A stretch of 64,000 nucleotides of DNA from Wuchereria bancrofti. Lineage: Eukaryota; Nematoda; Chromadorea; Rhabditida; Onchocercidae. Shown one piece after another: positions 13,372 through 27,532 of the stretch. The position numbers were made by a program, and so were the translations under genes. A model generated the notes under the pieces. That model was given only the letters and a program-made list of their open reading frames with translations. It was not told the origin of the DNA and searched no databases. How positions within the stretch are numbered: position 1 is the stretch's first letter; each line of letters opens with the position of its first letter. The stretch is from the NCBI GenBank assembly GCA_005281725.1, contig SSBO01000008.1:682001-746000 (forward strand), in the 5' to 3' direction.

Positions 13372-16300
13372 ATGGAGTATTGGCAACGGCCAACAACGTT
13401 ACAATATCATTATTTCACACAATTTCATCCTATGCTAATAATAATATTATTACTATTACTTCCATTCTTACGAGGTACATTTTGCAGTGCGGAAATTAGT
13501 AATATCGATAAAAATGAACAATCAAAAACACTGGAATCAATTAATTCAGCAACTATTGCCGATACATCTTCTATTAAGGTTTGTTTTCTTATCACAAAAT
13601 AAAAATTAATAAAATATGATAATGTTGATTTTAATTAAAATTAAGTGAATGATAACAAATAATAATTAGGCAAGTGAAGAAAAAAAGCAATATGGAAAAA
13701 ACTAATATATATTGGAAAATTTTTAATTATTTTGATTTGTTTAAATAATGAAAAATTTTCACATTTTTACTATTATTTCATGACTAATCACTATACTTCT
13801 CTTTTTTTCGACATTGGTTTTTTAATTTATGTTAAAATTAATTTGCTAAATTGTGCTGAGCAAATAGAAAAATTTATTTTCGCCTTTTAACAATACTATT
13901 ACGACAAATAATATTATTATTACTTGTTATTACTGTCGTTACTTCATTTAGCTGTTATTGCTAAGCTATTACGTAATATTTTTCAACTTTTTCTAAAAAA
14001 TTTAATCCTTATTAGATTAGAAATTTAATTCTGTCCTTTTTTTGCATATTTTTTTCTTTTTTTGATTTGAAAAGATTTAACATGCAGTGAATGAAAAAAA
14101 AATTTCAAGCTAGAGGAAGGGGAGAGAAGGAAAAGAAAATATTGATAAAACACATTGTTACTTCCTTCTTCACAACTACAATTACTACTAACTACCATTA
14201 TTTGAATAAATGGCGAATAATTTTTCAATCTTCAATTTCATGACCGAAACTGATCGGATAAATAATTTGTAGAATTTTACAAACTTTTGGGTTTGCATTT
14301 CATTCTATATGTATTAATTGAATATAAATCTGAAATTGCAACATGCATAATAATTAACTGATTTAGAATTTGTAAATTTCATTTGCATCCTTTAAAAAGA
14401 CAATAAATTTAGAAATGTTTAAATACTTTCTGTGCACATCATTCATAATTGAAATTGGATTTGCAAATTTAAGTAATTGAATCAATTAATGAATTTGATT
14501 TTTTTTCTTTGAAAAAAATTCCTAACATATATCGAAAAGAAAATAGATAACATGAATATATGAAATGGAAAATCTATCAATGCCATTTATCGATCAGTAA
14601 TAATATATATTAATTTTTATGCAAAACTACAATTACTCACCGTTTAAACAATTTCTATGAACGATTTGGGATGAAAAAATAGTTAAGGAACGGTGGATCG
14701 AATTAAAGTAGTAAAATGTGAAGTGAATGTCATCATTTAATGTGAGATTTTCTTCATTGCAATCCTGCCTTTGATGAAACAAATGAAAGGTTGGTAAAAC
14801 GGTACTACTCAAATTAATTTTCCATTTAATTTCCTTTTTCACATTCACTGCAATTGGATAAAAATTGCATATTCGTTTAATTCCCAATGAGGGACGAATT
14901 GGAGAGAAGACGTCTTAAATAGAAAATATTTCATTATCATTTCAAACATAGGCATTCAAATAAATTTTTACAGATTGTAAAAAAAAAAGTTTTTTTAATC
15001 TAATATTTATGCTCCATGAAACAATACTGATAAATAGATAAGTGATATTAATATATTACAACAAACTCAATGCATCTTATATGTTTATGAATGATAATAC
15101 TTTGAATACATATTTATTTTTTTGCTACCTGTCAAAATAATAGGTTAATTTTCCAAGATTCCAGTATTTCAATGCATTAATATATATTGATTAATGACAA
15201 GTTTATTGTTGATAAATAATCATTTCATATATTTGATCTTTTATCAAACTACTCTCTGTCTTTCTCTCTTTTTATTGATTAACAAGTAGAGAAATTCGTA
15301 TATATCGAAAAAAAGAAGCATTATCTGTTTGTCTAAGTGATATAAACCAAATGGAAAATTTGTATTTTTCATTCAAATATCAATAGATTGGAAAATTTTT
15401 GCATTCTTTTTTCTCGTTTTTTTTTGAAAAAAGAAAAGCAAAAAGTAATTTTTTGCTTGGTTGTAAAATAAAGCAATGAAAATTGAGTGATTTTATTAAA
15501 AATGCAAAAATTGATTCACATTTTATTTGATTACTTCAACTATTTCTTTCAATGTTTCATTTAATTTTTAATCATTTGATTTTAAAGCATTGCAATAGTC
15601 TGGATGTAAGCGTATAGTTATTATTATTATAGTTGAATTTTTTGTAAAATAAAATTTTATAAAAATTATTTTTTCCTTACATATAAAGTTGTAAAAGTGC
15701 CAGTTAGTCATAACATGAATAATTCATTGCAATAAAAATTATTTTAATTTGTTAAAATTTTGTTCTATGTTAACATAATTTTGATATTGGTCTATTTCAT
15801 TCTTTTTTGGAGAATTAATTCATGTTGTCAAAAAAAAATCTCTTTATGACATATTAAATTTGCAAAGAAATGCTTTTTGCCTTAAAAATATTTTTTGCTT
15901 GAACTATTAAATGACTAGACTAGGTCTTTTTTCAACAAATTTTCTCTGTTTCAATAATTTCCTACTATATATTTAATTCTTTCTCTGGTCATTCGTATTT
16001 ATTTGTTGACTTATTTATTGCTGAAAAGAAGTGCTAAAGAATTCATGAAATTTCATATTTATTCTAAATTAGATGAACGAGCTATAATAATTAATTAATC
16101 TGCTAATAATAATAAGCAGGAATGATAATAATACTAACAATAACGATAGTGATAGTAATAACAACAAGCATTAAGATAACGATTTTAAAATAAACTTGAA
16201 AATTCAATGAAATGAAATGCAATGATTACTGTTTAATTGTATTTTACATTTTAATATGAAACTTTAGCGCCACTTCCTTCTTTCTTTTTTCCTTTTCCAA

Positions 16301-19300
16301 TAGCGCTTTTTTTTCCGTACTTTTTTCTAAAGTTTAAAAAGAACTTGTAAGTGGCATAATACTAGAATGACAACGATAATAATTAATCAAAATTCTTTTT
16401 CATGGATGCAATTTCACTTAAATCATAAGTCATAAATTTTTTTTCCCTTCATTTCATTTCTTTTCCCTTCTTTAGTGTCTTTTTTCTTATTTGATGAATG
16501 ATAAATGAAGCGATCAGTTTGTGAAATATTAAAAATTTTTCCTAGCTAAAAGTTCCTAAGAAAAATTCTCCCGATCATTCATATGGTAGTATATTTTATG
16601 GTTTTTGATCGCTGAAATTGCTGTTAAGGATAATTTCGCTCCTTTTTTTTTGTAGAATTTTTTTTCCTTCCCAAATAAATTTTTCGAATGTGTGTTATCA
16701 TTTACACTATTCTTACTCTTTATTGTTCTTACCATTATTATTTATTATTATTAATCATATGATTATGATTTTTCTTCCTCCTTTAATGATAATAAAAAAG
16801 AGTGTAAAAAATAGTGTAAAAGAATAGTGTAAGTGATAATAAAAAAAAGATAACTATTTTCTTGTTATCATCATGATTATTATTATTATTATTTACAATT
16901 ACTATTACATTTTTCTTTTATTATCACTAGTTTTACAGATATTATTTTAATGATTTTCCTACCTTACAATATTATTTTTGCTAACAATATTATTTTTACT
17001 ATTACTAGCATTATTATTATTTTACAATATTATTTCCAATATTATTAATTTACTCAACAAATATTGTTATTTCAATCTTTATTTATTTTTTTTATTTTGG
17101 ATGCTTTTTTCTTCTGCAATAAAATAATTTTTCCTTTGAAAACAATATATTTTATAATATAAACTGAAGTTAGGGATGAAAAAAAGGGCCAATCAATAAA
17201 AAATGCAATTTTTATAGCCGCATTTGCTTTCAACGAATACAAATTATAAAAACAAATTTGTTGAGTAAATTGAAACATAAATAGTAATTGAGTAAATTAT
17301 CAATCTGATAGTAACTCCGAGTCATTTTAGTGTTGATAAAATGAATAAAAAGTTTTCCATAAATCTTTTTTTTTATGTCAAAGTAATTTATGATCGATAA
17401 TTTGAATGGCATTTTTCTCTGCTGATTTGAAACGAATAAAATATTTAATTTAATTGAAAAGAAATGAATAAATCAGTAATTTCTTATTTTGCATTTTCTT
17501 TTCTTATCTTTTTCAACTTCCTTTTTATTGTCCCTTTTTTCTTTTTAATCATACTTAACATTTTTTTTATGATTTTTTGGCAAATAAAATATTTTTGTTT
17601 TCCGCGTGTATAATCACTCCAACATTTTTCTTTAAACCTGTTCAATTAAATTAAATTACCAACTTTTCATGTATTCTTCCTATGTTATTGTTTGTTTGTA
17701 AAGATAATTTTTGAGGAGGGGTAAAATAAATGTTGAGGGACTGATTTAGATATTTAAAATATGAAATCAACTTGAAATATATGTTTGGAATCAAGAAAAA
17801 CATTATTAACAGCATTATTATTAAAAAAAATAAAAAGCGAATAAATTGGTTTCCGGTTTTTTTCTTATTTTTTAATCACGCTCCTTTCTCCACTTTCGTC
17901 TTTATTGACATCAAAACAAATGTCATCGATGATCTTAGTAAAAAAGGAGGAAAAAATTTATTTCTCATTTGGCAAATTTGGTAAAATTTTCTAGGATAAA
18001 TAATTCTAAACCAATAAAAAATAAAATAATTTTATGCATATAAATCATTAAATTTTATTTTCGATTAATTCATCACATAAATGCTGCATATTTCTTGATT
18101 CAAAGATAACCGAATATTAAGTCAACATCCTTTTTTCTTCAAAAAAATAGACCATCCTTTTCTATTTTTCATTAATTAAATCTCAATCTGAACTTTTACA
18201 AGGATTAATTATTAACCAATTAATTAGTTCGTCTCTTTATTTCTTATTTATTTGATTAAACAACTATTTGAGAATTTTTATAAGGATAAAAGTTTATCAA
18301 TTATTTTCGTTTCATCTATTCCTAATAATGTTTTCAATTTTTTTTTCATCCATTATGAACTTCTTTCATTCGTCACCTTTCTTAAAAAGGATAATTATTA
18401 AAAATTAATAATACTATTTTAATGGAGATGAATTAGAAGAAGGAACAAGGAGATAGAGAGAAAAGAACAAAGTACTGTTTAAGATTAGTCTGTAATGTCA
18501 TCGAAAGAGCAATCAGTTTTTTTTTTCTTTTTCTCGGGACATTATTAAAGCTTTGAGAGAATCAAAGCGGCGATAATGAACGGAATTTTTTTTTCTATTC
18601 GTTCCATTCGTGTCATCTGTCTGACAGATAACCCTTTTCTAATGTCATTTATTTCAACAAACCAAAAGACAACAAAATGATGTCACATATATACACACTC
18701 ATACATACATATATCTTTGTTGGTTTTAAAAATTTTACAAAAAAGTTGAAAAAAAAGTGAAAACCAAAAATTCGAAGAAGAAATAATAAAAAGCAACCAA
18801 ACGATATTGGAAACTTTTTTCAATGATATATTTACATAAATGTTTTATTATCATTCTGATTCGTTTCTTTCTTTCTTTTTCCCTTTTTTTACAGTGTAAT
18901 TATTTATTCAACATGTTAGATAATGCGAATAAATGAATAAATAAATGAATAAAAAAAACAACCAAATGCTATTTTTTTTGTAATTTAAAAACAATTTTAT
19001 TTAAATTTTAAATTACCCTTACACTTTATTCATTCATTTCGTTCTGTGCTATCACTTATACGTTGTTTGTTTTAAGATTTACATAAAAAGAAAAAAATTA
19101 AAACCGATAAATATTTATAAAAAAAAGAAAGAAAATAAGAAAAATTAGGATAATTTGTCAATATGCATTATTTATTTATTATTTTGATAGTACAAAAATT
19201 TCACTAAAATTTAAATCTTTTCCTATNTTTTTTTTGTAATTTAAAAACAATTTTATTTAAATTTTAAATTACCCTTACACTTTATTCATTCATTTCGTTC

Positions 19301-22300
19301 TGTGCTATCACTTATACGTTGTTTGTTTTAAGATTTACATAAAAAGAAAAAAATTAAAACCGATAAATATTTATAAAAAAAAGAAAGAAAATAAGAAAAA
19401 TTAGGATAATTTGTCAATATGCATTATTTATTTATTATTTTGATAGTACAAAAATTTCACTAAAATTTAAATCTTTTCCTATTTCGAATCAACTTATACT
19501 GTAATTATCATTAAGTACTATAATAGAAATAGAATTGTATGATTAGGAAACAATTTATAAAATATTGATAACAATGCATATGTACTTATTACTTTATGCT
19601 AACTATAAATAAAGTAACCTAACATGTATATAAAATATAAAGTACTGAAAGATAGATTTATAGATTGATTAATCGATTTTGCTCGAAATCATTATGATTA
19701 CCAAATAAAAATTTATTAACAATATGCCAAAAAAAGAGATAAGACAGAAATGAGAAAGTAAAGAAAGATTGGAATAAGAAATGAAATTCTTTACGAAATT
19801 AAGTAAGATGACATAGAAGATTTAATTTCCGGATTACTTTATATACATTCTATCCCAGAATCAGTTGATCTTTAAACATTCATTCAAGAAAGTATAAATG
19901 CATAAACAATTCATAGGATTATCGTTATCATAAAAAATATTGAACAAATATTTCCTCTTCGTATTGATTGTAGTTTGATATTGAAAAAGGGATGATTAAT
20001 TCCATTATTATACATTATTACATTCTAATAATATATCACATGATAACATTTTATAATGATTATAGTTGGACATGCAATGATGACGAAATGAACGAATGCG
20101 ACCTGGTTCACATGTTAAAAATAAATTTAAATTGCATATAACATTTGCATTTCATCATTGGTCAGATAATTATAGATTAAAATATTGTTAAAATAGATAT
20201 AGAAAAGGAAAGCGAAAAGAAAAAAAAAATCAATGGAATATAGCTTACAATTTTTCCACATATTTTCCTTTTTTTTTAAAATTATTGAAAAGAATTTGAA
20301 TAATAGATTTTTATTGGCAATTTATTTTAACCAGTTTTAATTTCCAGTTAAAAGAAATAGCAATATTTAAATTCATCGTTGTTTAATTTAATCGTATGAC
20401 TTTCCTTTTCGTTTTTTTTTTCTTTCTTTTTTTTTAAATTAAACGATAAAAGTTTTTGTTCCTTCGCTTATTTCAATCGAAAACGTGACGTTTTTGGAAA
20501 GAATAACTTAGTTTTGTTAGCGGTTTCTTTCGTTTTTTTTCCTTTGAACATTTTAATTGCTATCAATTACTTGAAAAAGTCAAAAAACTCAAAAATACTT
20601 TTACTTGTAAGGAAATATTAAACGGAAAAAGCGCTAGTGCTATTGGCTTGTACTTAAAATAATCATTTTGATCAATTTAAGTAATCTGAAGCTTCTTTTT
20701 TTCTTGAATTTAAAGAAACATTAAGTACTGATATTTCATAGCCATTTTTTTTTAAAAAAAATGTCAAAATTTGAATTCACTGTTGGTTAATTTCATTATG
20801 TGATTTTTTTAAAACTAGATCATGTGAGTTTTGTTATTAATTGGTTCCTTTTTTGATATTAATTTAAACAATCTGAGGCTTTTTTCACTTCATTTTAAGA
20901 AAAAATTAATCGTTAGATGATGAGAAATGATTCTAAATGTCCTATTTTCCGGATTGTTGTATTTCTTTTAGATTTTATTCGACATTTTTTTTAAGTTTTA
21001 CTACAAATTATCAATTCATATTTTCTTAAATTCAATCAAAAAGAAATTTTAGATTGTTTAAACTGGTCATTTAAACAAATTTACAAAAATATACAAATTA
21101 ACAGAAGAATTTGTATCAAAACAGTCGAAATCAGCCTGATCATGAAAAAGGATGCTATAAAAAATCAATTAATTTAAAGAAAAAAAGGTGATGACTAACA
21201 CCATTTCTTATATTATTGGGTAGAAGTGTTACTAACTAGTACTAATTATGGTTTAATGAATAAACAAATACTAATGAGCGAATTAACTAAATATTTTATC
21301 ATATCAAAAAAGGTAATGATCTTCTAAAACAGTTTAACCGAAATTTGAGAAAGAATAGCTGGGATAAACTAATACGGTGTGAGTATAAATTGTACAATTT
21401 AAATATAAAAATAATAGTTTAACTGCAATTTAAGAAAGAAAAGTTGAGATAAACTAATAACTTATTTTCTTCAATGCAAGTTTTATTTATTGCTATCAAA
21501 GTGATGTGGTTAGATACAACAAACTGTGCAGTGTGATGTAATATATTATCTTAATATATAAAATAATATACCATACCACACGGTATGATTATAAATTGCA
21601 CAATTTAAGATATGAAAATGATTGATAGTGTTTGGATTAATTATATAATTATATTAATTATAATTTGTATTAATTATATAATTATTTTTATTTCAAATGT
21701 GTCTAGTGTCTGTTTCTAATAAATAATGGAATTAATGATTATTAATATTATGAATATTNTTATAGTTGGACATGCAATGATGACGAAATGAACGAATGCG
21801 ACCTGGTTCACATGTTAAAAATAAATTTAAATTGCATATAACATTTGCATTTCATCATTGGTCAGATAATTATAGATTAAAATATTGTTAAAATAGATAT
21901 AGAAAAGGAAAGCGAAAAGAAAAAAAAAATCAATGGAATATAGCTTACAATTTTTCCACATATTTTCCTTTTTTTTTAAAATTATTGAAAAGAATTTGAA
22001 TAATAGATTTTTATTGGCAATTTATTTTAACCAGTTTTAATTTCCAGTTAAAAGAAATAGCAATATTTAAATTCATCGTTGTTTAATTTAATCGTATGAC
22101 TTTCCTTTTCGTTTTTTTTTTCTTTCTTTTTTTTTAAATTAAACGATAAAAGTTTTTGTTCCTTCGCTTATTTCAATCGAAAACGTGACGTTTTTGGAAA
22201 GAATAACTTAGTTTTGTTAGCGGTTTCTTTCGTTTTTTTTCCTTTGAACATTTTAATTGCTATCAATTACTTGAAAAAGTCAAAAAACTCAAAAATACTT

Positions 22301-25300
22301 TTACTTGTAAGGAAATATTAAACGGAAAAAGCGCTAGTGCTATTGGCTTGTACTTAAAATAATCATTTTGATCAATTTAAGTAATCTGAAGCTTCTTTTT
22401 TTCTTGAATTTAAAGAAACATTAAGTACTGATATTTCATAGCCATTTTTTTTTAAAAAAAATGTCAAAATTTGAATTCACTGTTGGTTAATTTCATTATG
22501 TGATTTTTTTAAAACTAGATCATGTGAGTTTTGTTATTAATTGGTTCCTTTTTTGATATTAATTTAAACAATCTGAGGCTTTTTTCACTTCATTTTAAGA
22601 AAAAATTAATCGTTAGATGATGAGAAATGATTCTAAATGTCCTATTTTCCGGATTGTTGTATTTCTTTTAGATTTTATTCGACATTTTTTTTAAGTTTTA
22701 CTACAAATTATCAATTCATATTTTCTTAAATTCAATCAAAAAGAAATTTTAGATTGTTTAAACTGGTCATTTAAACAAATTTACAAAAATATACAAATTA
22801 ACAGAAGAATTTGTATCAAAACAGTCGAAATCAGCCTGATCATGAAAAAGGATGCTATAAAAAATCAATTAATTTAAAGAAAAAAAGGTGATGACTAACA
22901 CCATTTCTTATATTATTGGGTAGAAGTGTTACTAACTAGTACTAATTATGGTTTAATGAATAAACAAATACTAATGAGCGAATTAACTAAATATTTTATC
23001 ATATCAAAAAAGGTAATGATCTTCTAAAACAGTTTAACCGAAATTTGAGAAAGAATAGCTGGGATAAACTAATACGGTGTGAGTATAAATTGTACAATTT
23101 AAATATAAAAATAATAGTTTAACTGCAATTTAAGAAAGAAAAGTTGAGATAAACTAATAACTTATTTTCTTCAATGCAAGTTTTATTTATTGCTATCAAA
23201 GTGATGTGGTTAGATACAACAAACTGTGCAGTGTGATGTAATATATTATCTTAATATATAAAATAATATACCATACCACACGGTATGATTATAAATTGCA
23301 CAATTTAAGATATGAAAATGATTGATAGTGTTTGGATTAATTATATAATTATATTAATTATAATTTGTATTAATTATATAATTATTTTTATTTCAAATGT
23401 GTCTAGTGTCTGTTTCTAATAAATAATGGAATTAATGATTATTAATATTATGAATATTTAAATCTACCAAATATTTTCTCTTATTTCTCCTTTTCTTCTT
23501 AAAAGGTTTTTTTCGATATGTTTTTTTAGAAATCTTTTTATCGAAATGAAGATATTTTCTGAAATTCAAACAATGTCATTTTGAAAATATTCTGTTATTA
23601 AATTATGATAGTATGGAATAAACAAAAAGAATAAGATTTTCTAATGTAGTAATTTTGTAGCATTAGGAAACGGAATTCATCAAAGATATTTCGGATGTTT
23701 TATCCATTTATACGTTCCTAAATAATATAATTGTTACCATTACTTCACTAAAAAGCTTCAAATTGGAATTCTTAATAATTCTAGTTATTTTTAAGCAAGT
23801 ATCTAAGAATATATATTTAATTAGGTATATGCAATATATTAGATTAGTTTTATTTTGTATTTTTTTAAAATCAAAAATTTGGATTATTGAAACGAGGAAG
23901 GATAAGGAAAGAAAGAGTTTATGAGAATAGGAAGAAGGAGGGAAAAGAGGGAGAGAGAAAGAAAAAGTTAAAGAGAAGGAATTTGTAAAGAAAAAATATT
24001 TTTTCATGTCTGTTTTTTTCTTTTTTTAAAAAAATATCAAGCAAGATAGTTGAAAATAAATTTGTAATATTAGCATCTTTTGTACATACACTTTGAAAGC
24101 ATCGTAAACGAGACGGAAAAAAAAGAAAAAACTTTTTCGGCTTTTACGTTAATAACATTCCATAGATGGACCATGAATCATTATTGTCCCGCTTTTATCA
24201 ATTCTCTGCGGTAATATATACCATTATTATTTGATCCTCATAATATCTTCTGTCAATACATAACCTTTTCTTTTTTTTTTCTCCTACATTTATCCTCAAT
24301 TTGCATTATACATATTTGTAGCCATTTCATATTTTTTCATCTGAAAAAGAAAGAAAAAAATAGCAAACGGCGATTGATTTGAATATATTGGCTTCTATCT
24401 TTTTAAAAAAAAAAGAAAAAAAAACGAAGGAAAAAAAGAAGTATACATTATCATGTAAATATAAAANNNNNNNNNNNTTTTTTTTTTCTCCTACATTTAT
24501 CCTCAATTTGCATTATACATATTTGTAGCCATTTCATATTTTTTCATCTGAAAAAGAAAGAAAAAAATAGCAAACGGCGATTGATTTGAATATATTGGCT
24601 TCTATCTTTTTAAAAAAAAAAGAAAAAAAAACGAAGGAAAAAAAGAAGTATACATTATCATGTAAATATAAAATAACACAGATATGAGAGAAAAAATAAT
24701 AGGAAACGTAATTTCTGGATCCGGTTTCTGGAATGATAAGTGTAGTGTATATATATATATGTGTGTGTGTGCTTCGAAAGCAAAAGTATAAATTTTTTTC
24801 GGGAAGAAAGAATTAGATTGTAAACTGAAAAAAAATGGAGTGATAATACATGAAAATGTTGAGGAGTTAAATTTTAGGTTAATAACAACTAATTAAACGG
24901 TAATTAGTTGCTTAAATATGTGTTAACAAATTATTTTAAAATTTGATATGATAACATTTCAAACTATTTAGTTTCATTTATGTAATAAGATGTTACATTT
25001 TTATTATCATTTTATATTGGAAATGATAGTTAATTGAGGCGTTTTTTTTGTAATTACAGGAAGTGATGGAAAACATAGAAGGATCAGGAAGTAGCAATAG
25101 TATGATAGAATGGTCTGATGATGAGGATTTAGGCGGTGAAGGTTCAGGTAGTCAAAATGAAGGATCCGGTGATACGGAAGAAGATCAGGAACATGCTATA
25201 GCACCAATTATTACATCTGCTGAAGATAGCCGGCATACGAGATTAATCGATCGAATTACTACTACTACTTATCAAGGTTATATATTTTGCTTTATCAGTT

Positions 25301-26558
25301 ACTTCATCAGTAGTTCTAATATTCAATTTTGAAATTCAAATCAGACCTTAGTAAATTTCAATGACACTTTCCCTTATGCTACCAACATTAATTAATTAGA
25401 CTAACTAATCAGATTTGCGAATCAAAAATTAAAACAAATTTTCGAATACAAAGTGATTATTTCTCAGCAGAAAAAAAAATGATATGAGACATATAATTGA
25501 AATTTCATGCTAACTTTTATACGAGAGAATAAAAAAAGGGATAACTTAGGTAAATTAAGAAAAATTTTAAGTTCAAGCAATATTTATGATTTATTTTTCT
25601 ATAAATGTTAATTATACCACTATTTAATTTGCACTACAACAAAAAATAATACTAATTATATGATAGCTGTTGAGTATAACCTTATTTCGCATATGCCATA
25701 GTATGAAATAACTTTAATTAAATAATATAACATTAATTAAATGATAACTATTAATTACACTGCAGAATATTAATTATGTGATAATTATCAAATATAATAT
25801 TCTATATTTTTAATTCAAATTTTACACAGACCAGGCAGTTAGTAATACAATTGCATTTATTTGTAATTTATTCACTTTTTTTTCTTACGTTATATATTTT
25901 TTTCTCCTCGATTGCTACAAAATTATCATCCTAACGACGATGATCGTATCTGCTGATATGATATGAATGATAGTAATAGAATGAATAATATAAATCGTAT
26001 TTCTGATTATTCAAAATATATGGTTATTTCTCTGCCACTCACGTACAATCTAAAAAATTAGAGCAAATTTTTTTTTTGTTGAAATTTTTTTCTTTTGCTT
26101 TTTGTTACATTGTCTTACAAACAATTTACTTTGGATAATATTAAAAGAAAAAAAAAGTTTTTCGTTAATTTTGGAAGAAATTTTTTTATCATACCACGAT
26201 ATGCTATTTTATACGAATACCTTAACTTACCACACATTAATTTTACTTCATCTATAATTTTGATACTTACTATTAAATTATTAATTAGAAATATAAAAAT
26301 TTGAATTCATAAAGAAATTTTACAACAAAATATTAAGTTTTCATTTTTTCTTACATTTTAGATGCAACATTATTGATGTGTAAAATGCTCTGAATTTATT
26401 TGAAAATAAATTTTACAGAACCATCGTTGGAAACTAAATTACCAACCAGGCCGCCTGTTATTGCTAAACCGCCAGAAGTTGGATCTACCGATTGTCCAAC
26501 ATTATCTGTGCTAACTGCATTTATTATTATTATTTGGGTACCATTATTACTTCATTAA
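13372..26558 (+). CDS. Small secreted, probably GPI-anchored, EGSG-motif proteoglycan-like protein
   Basis: Three exons join in phase: 13372-13578, 25060-25276 and 26419-26558 (564 nt, 187 residues). Exon 1 supplies a hydrophobic signal peptide (about residues 21-38); Met21 is an alternative start that gives a more typical signal sequence. Exon 2 is acidic and holds three EGSG motifs (Ser78, Ser98, Ser105) next to Asp/Glu runs, the classic context for xylose-linked glycosaminoglycan chains. Exon 3 ends in a short hydrophobic tail (LSVLTAFIIIIWVPLLLH) with no cytoplasmic residues, as in GPI-anchor signals. The ectodomain recalls syndecan, but the syndecan cytoplasmic domain and terminal EFYA motif are absent. 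It would act at the cell surface or in matrix. Intron 1 is about 11.5 kb and includes three gap duplications. Two AATAAA signals follow the stop. Family unknown; the model rests on splice signals and phase. Confidence 0.6.
18972..19482. repeat. Exact direct duplication flanking gap at 19227
   Basis: Bases 18972-19226 (255 bp) are repeated at 19228-19482, and both copies abut the single N. The overlap begins in a T8 run. It lies inside the long intron of the proteoglycan-like gene. Interpreted as an unmerged contig overlap. Confidence 0.93.
20060..23458. repeat. Exact direct duplication flanking gap at 21759
   Basis: Bases 20060-21758 (1699 bp) are repeated at 21760-23458 around the single N. 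The sequence is AT-rich intronic DNA without exons. Interpreted as an unmerged contig overlap. Confidence 0.95.
24271..24673. repeat. Exact direct duplication flanking 11-N gap at 24467-24477
   Basis: Bases 24271-24466 (196 bp) are repeated at 24478-24673, on either side of eleven Ns. The overlap starts in a T10 run. Interpreted as an unmerged contig overlap. Confidence 0.93.
24746..24771. repeat. TA/TG dinucleotide microsatellite
   Basis: A short alternating tract of TA repeats runs directly into TG repeats, about 290 bp upstream of exon 2 of the proteoglycan-like gene. Probably a simple sequence repeat that varies in length. Confidence 0.85.
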
Positions 26559-26595
26559 GGATGCGCACCTATAAAATAACTGATAAAATCTTGGC

Positions 26596-26608
26596 AATAA
26601 ACAATAAA
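26596..26608 (+). terminator. Tandem AATAAA polyadenylation signals
   Basis: Two AATAAA hexamers (26596-26601 and 26603-26608) begin about 38 nt after the stop codon of the proteoglycan-like gene. The position suits a short 3' UTR. Such hexamers are common by chance in AT-rich DNA. Confidence 0.5.
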
Positions 26609-27532
26609 ATATTTTTAAGGAATTTTTCGAAAAAGTTATTCTATCATTGCAAATTTGACTATTTATCCATTTTCAAATATCATCTGATAAATTTCAAGAA
26701 AAAAAAGCGAATTTGAATTATTGGAATTAAAAAATTAATAAATGGAAAAAAATTTATCATTTACTCATTTACATTTGGCTAGATTGAGTAGCCAAATTTT
26801 TCTTTTTCATTATTTTCCTCAAAAAATAGGCAGATACAATCATTTATTCATTTATACAAACGGTGCTTGTTTTTTTACTTTTTATTTAAATCTAAAATTT
26901 TGAATATATTAATGATAATCATTGCACAACACATTCATTACATATATATGCGATGAAAAATATGCGAAAAATGAAATGTTTTGTGAATTTTGAATTTTAA
27001 TCGTTATCATTGTCAATTTTTTCTTTTTTCGTTTTTTTTTTTCATTTTTTCATGTAGTTTCCACTTATTACTCTCTCGTTTGTTTGTTTGTTTGTTTATT
27101 TATTTGTTTTTATGCTTGTATGTGTTTTTTATTATTTGTATTTACCAATTAACTTCTCTTTTTTCTTTTATTTTATCCTTTGATTTATTTCTTATGATTA
27201 AATCTAACTCTTATCACTACCATCCTTCTTTCTTCATTTATATCTTAAAGACAAATTTAATGATAAATTAGTGGAAAAAACTTTTACGAATTTATGCGAC
27301 TACTATTTATTAATGTTCTATTTCATAACACTTAAAATTGGTTCTGATAAAGTACTGTCACGAATTTTTCGTGTATTTTAATATTTTTTCGTGTATTTAG
27401 TATATTTTAACATATCCAACTTCATAATACCATTTATTTTCTTTTTATTTATTGAATTTTTTTTTTGTTATTTTTTTATTTTTTTTATTTTTTATTTTTT
27501 TATTTAATCTTATAAGTTAGATCATTTCAAAA

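Larger units (their letters stand above)
13579..25059 (+). other. Very long first intron, AT-rich, no internal gene seen
   Basis: Bounded by donor GTTTGT and acceptor ATTACAG, both in phase 0. About 2.2 kb of its length is probably gap-overlap artifact, leaving roughly 9.3 kb. It contains ATT microsatellites (about 16080-16160, 16730-16760, 16875-17050), long poly-pyrimidine runs and a TA/TG dinucleotide tract. I found no nested gene. Confidence 0.5.

Noticed and set aside
13372..26558. Naming the EGSG protein syndecan
   Set aside because: The last exon ends straight after a hydrophobic tail; the conserved cytoplasmic domain and EFYA end are missing.
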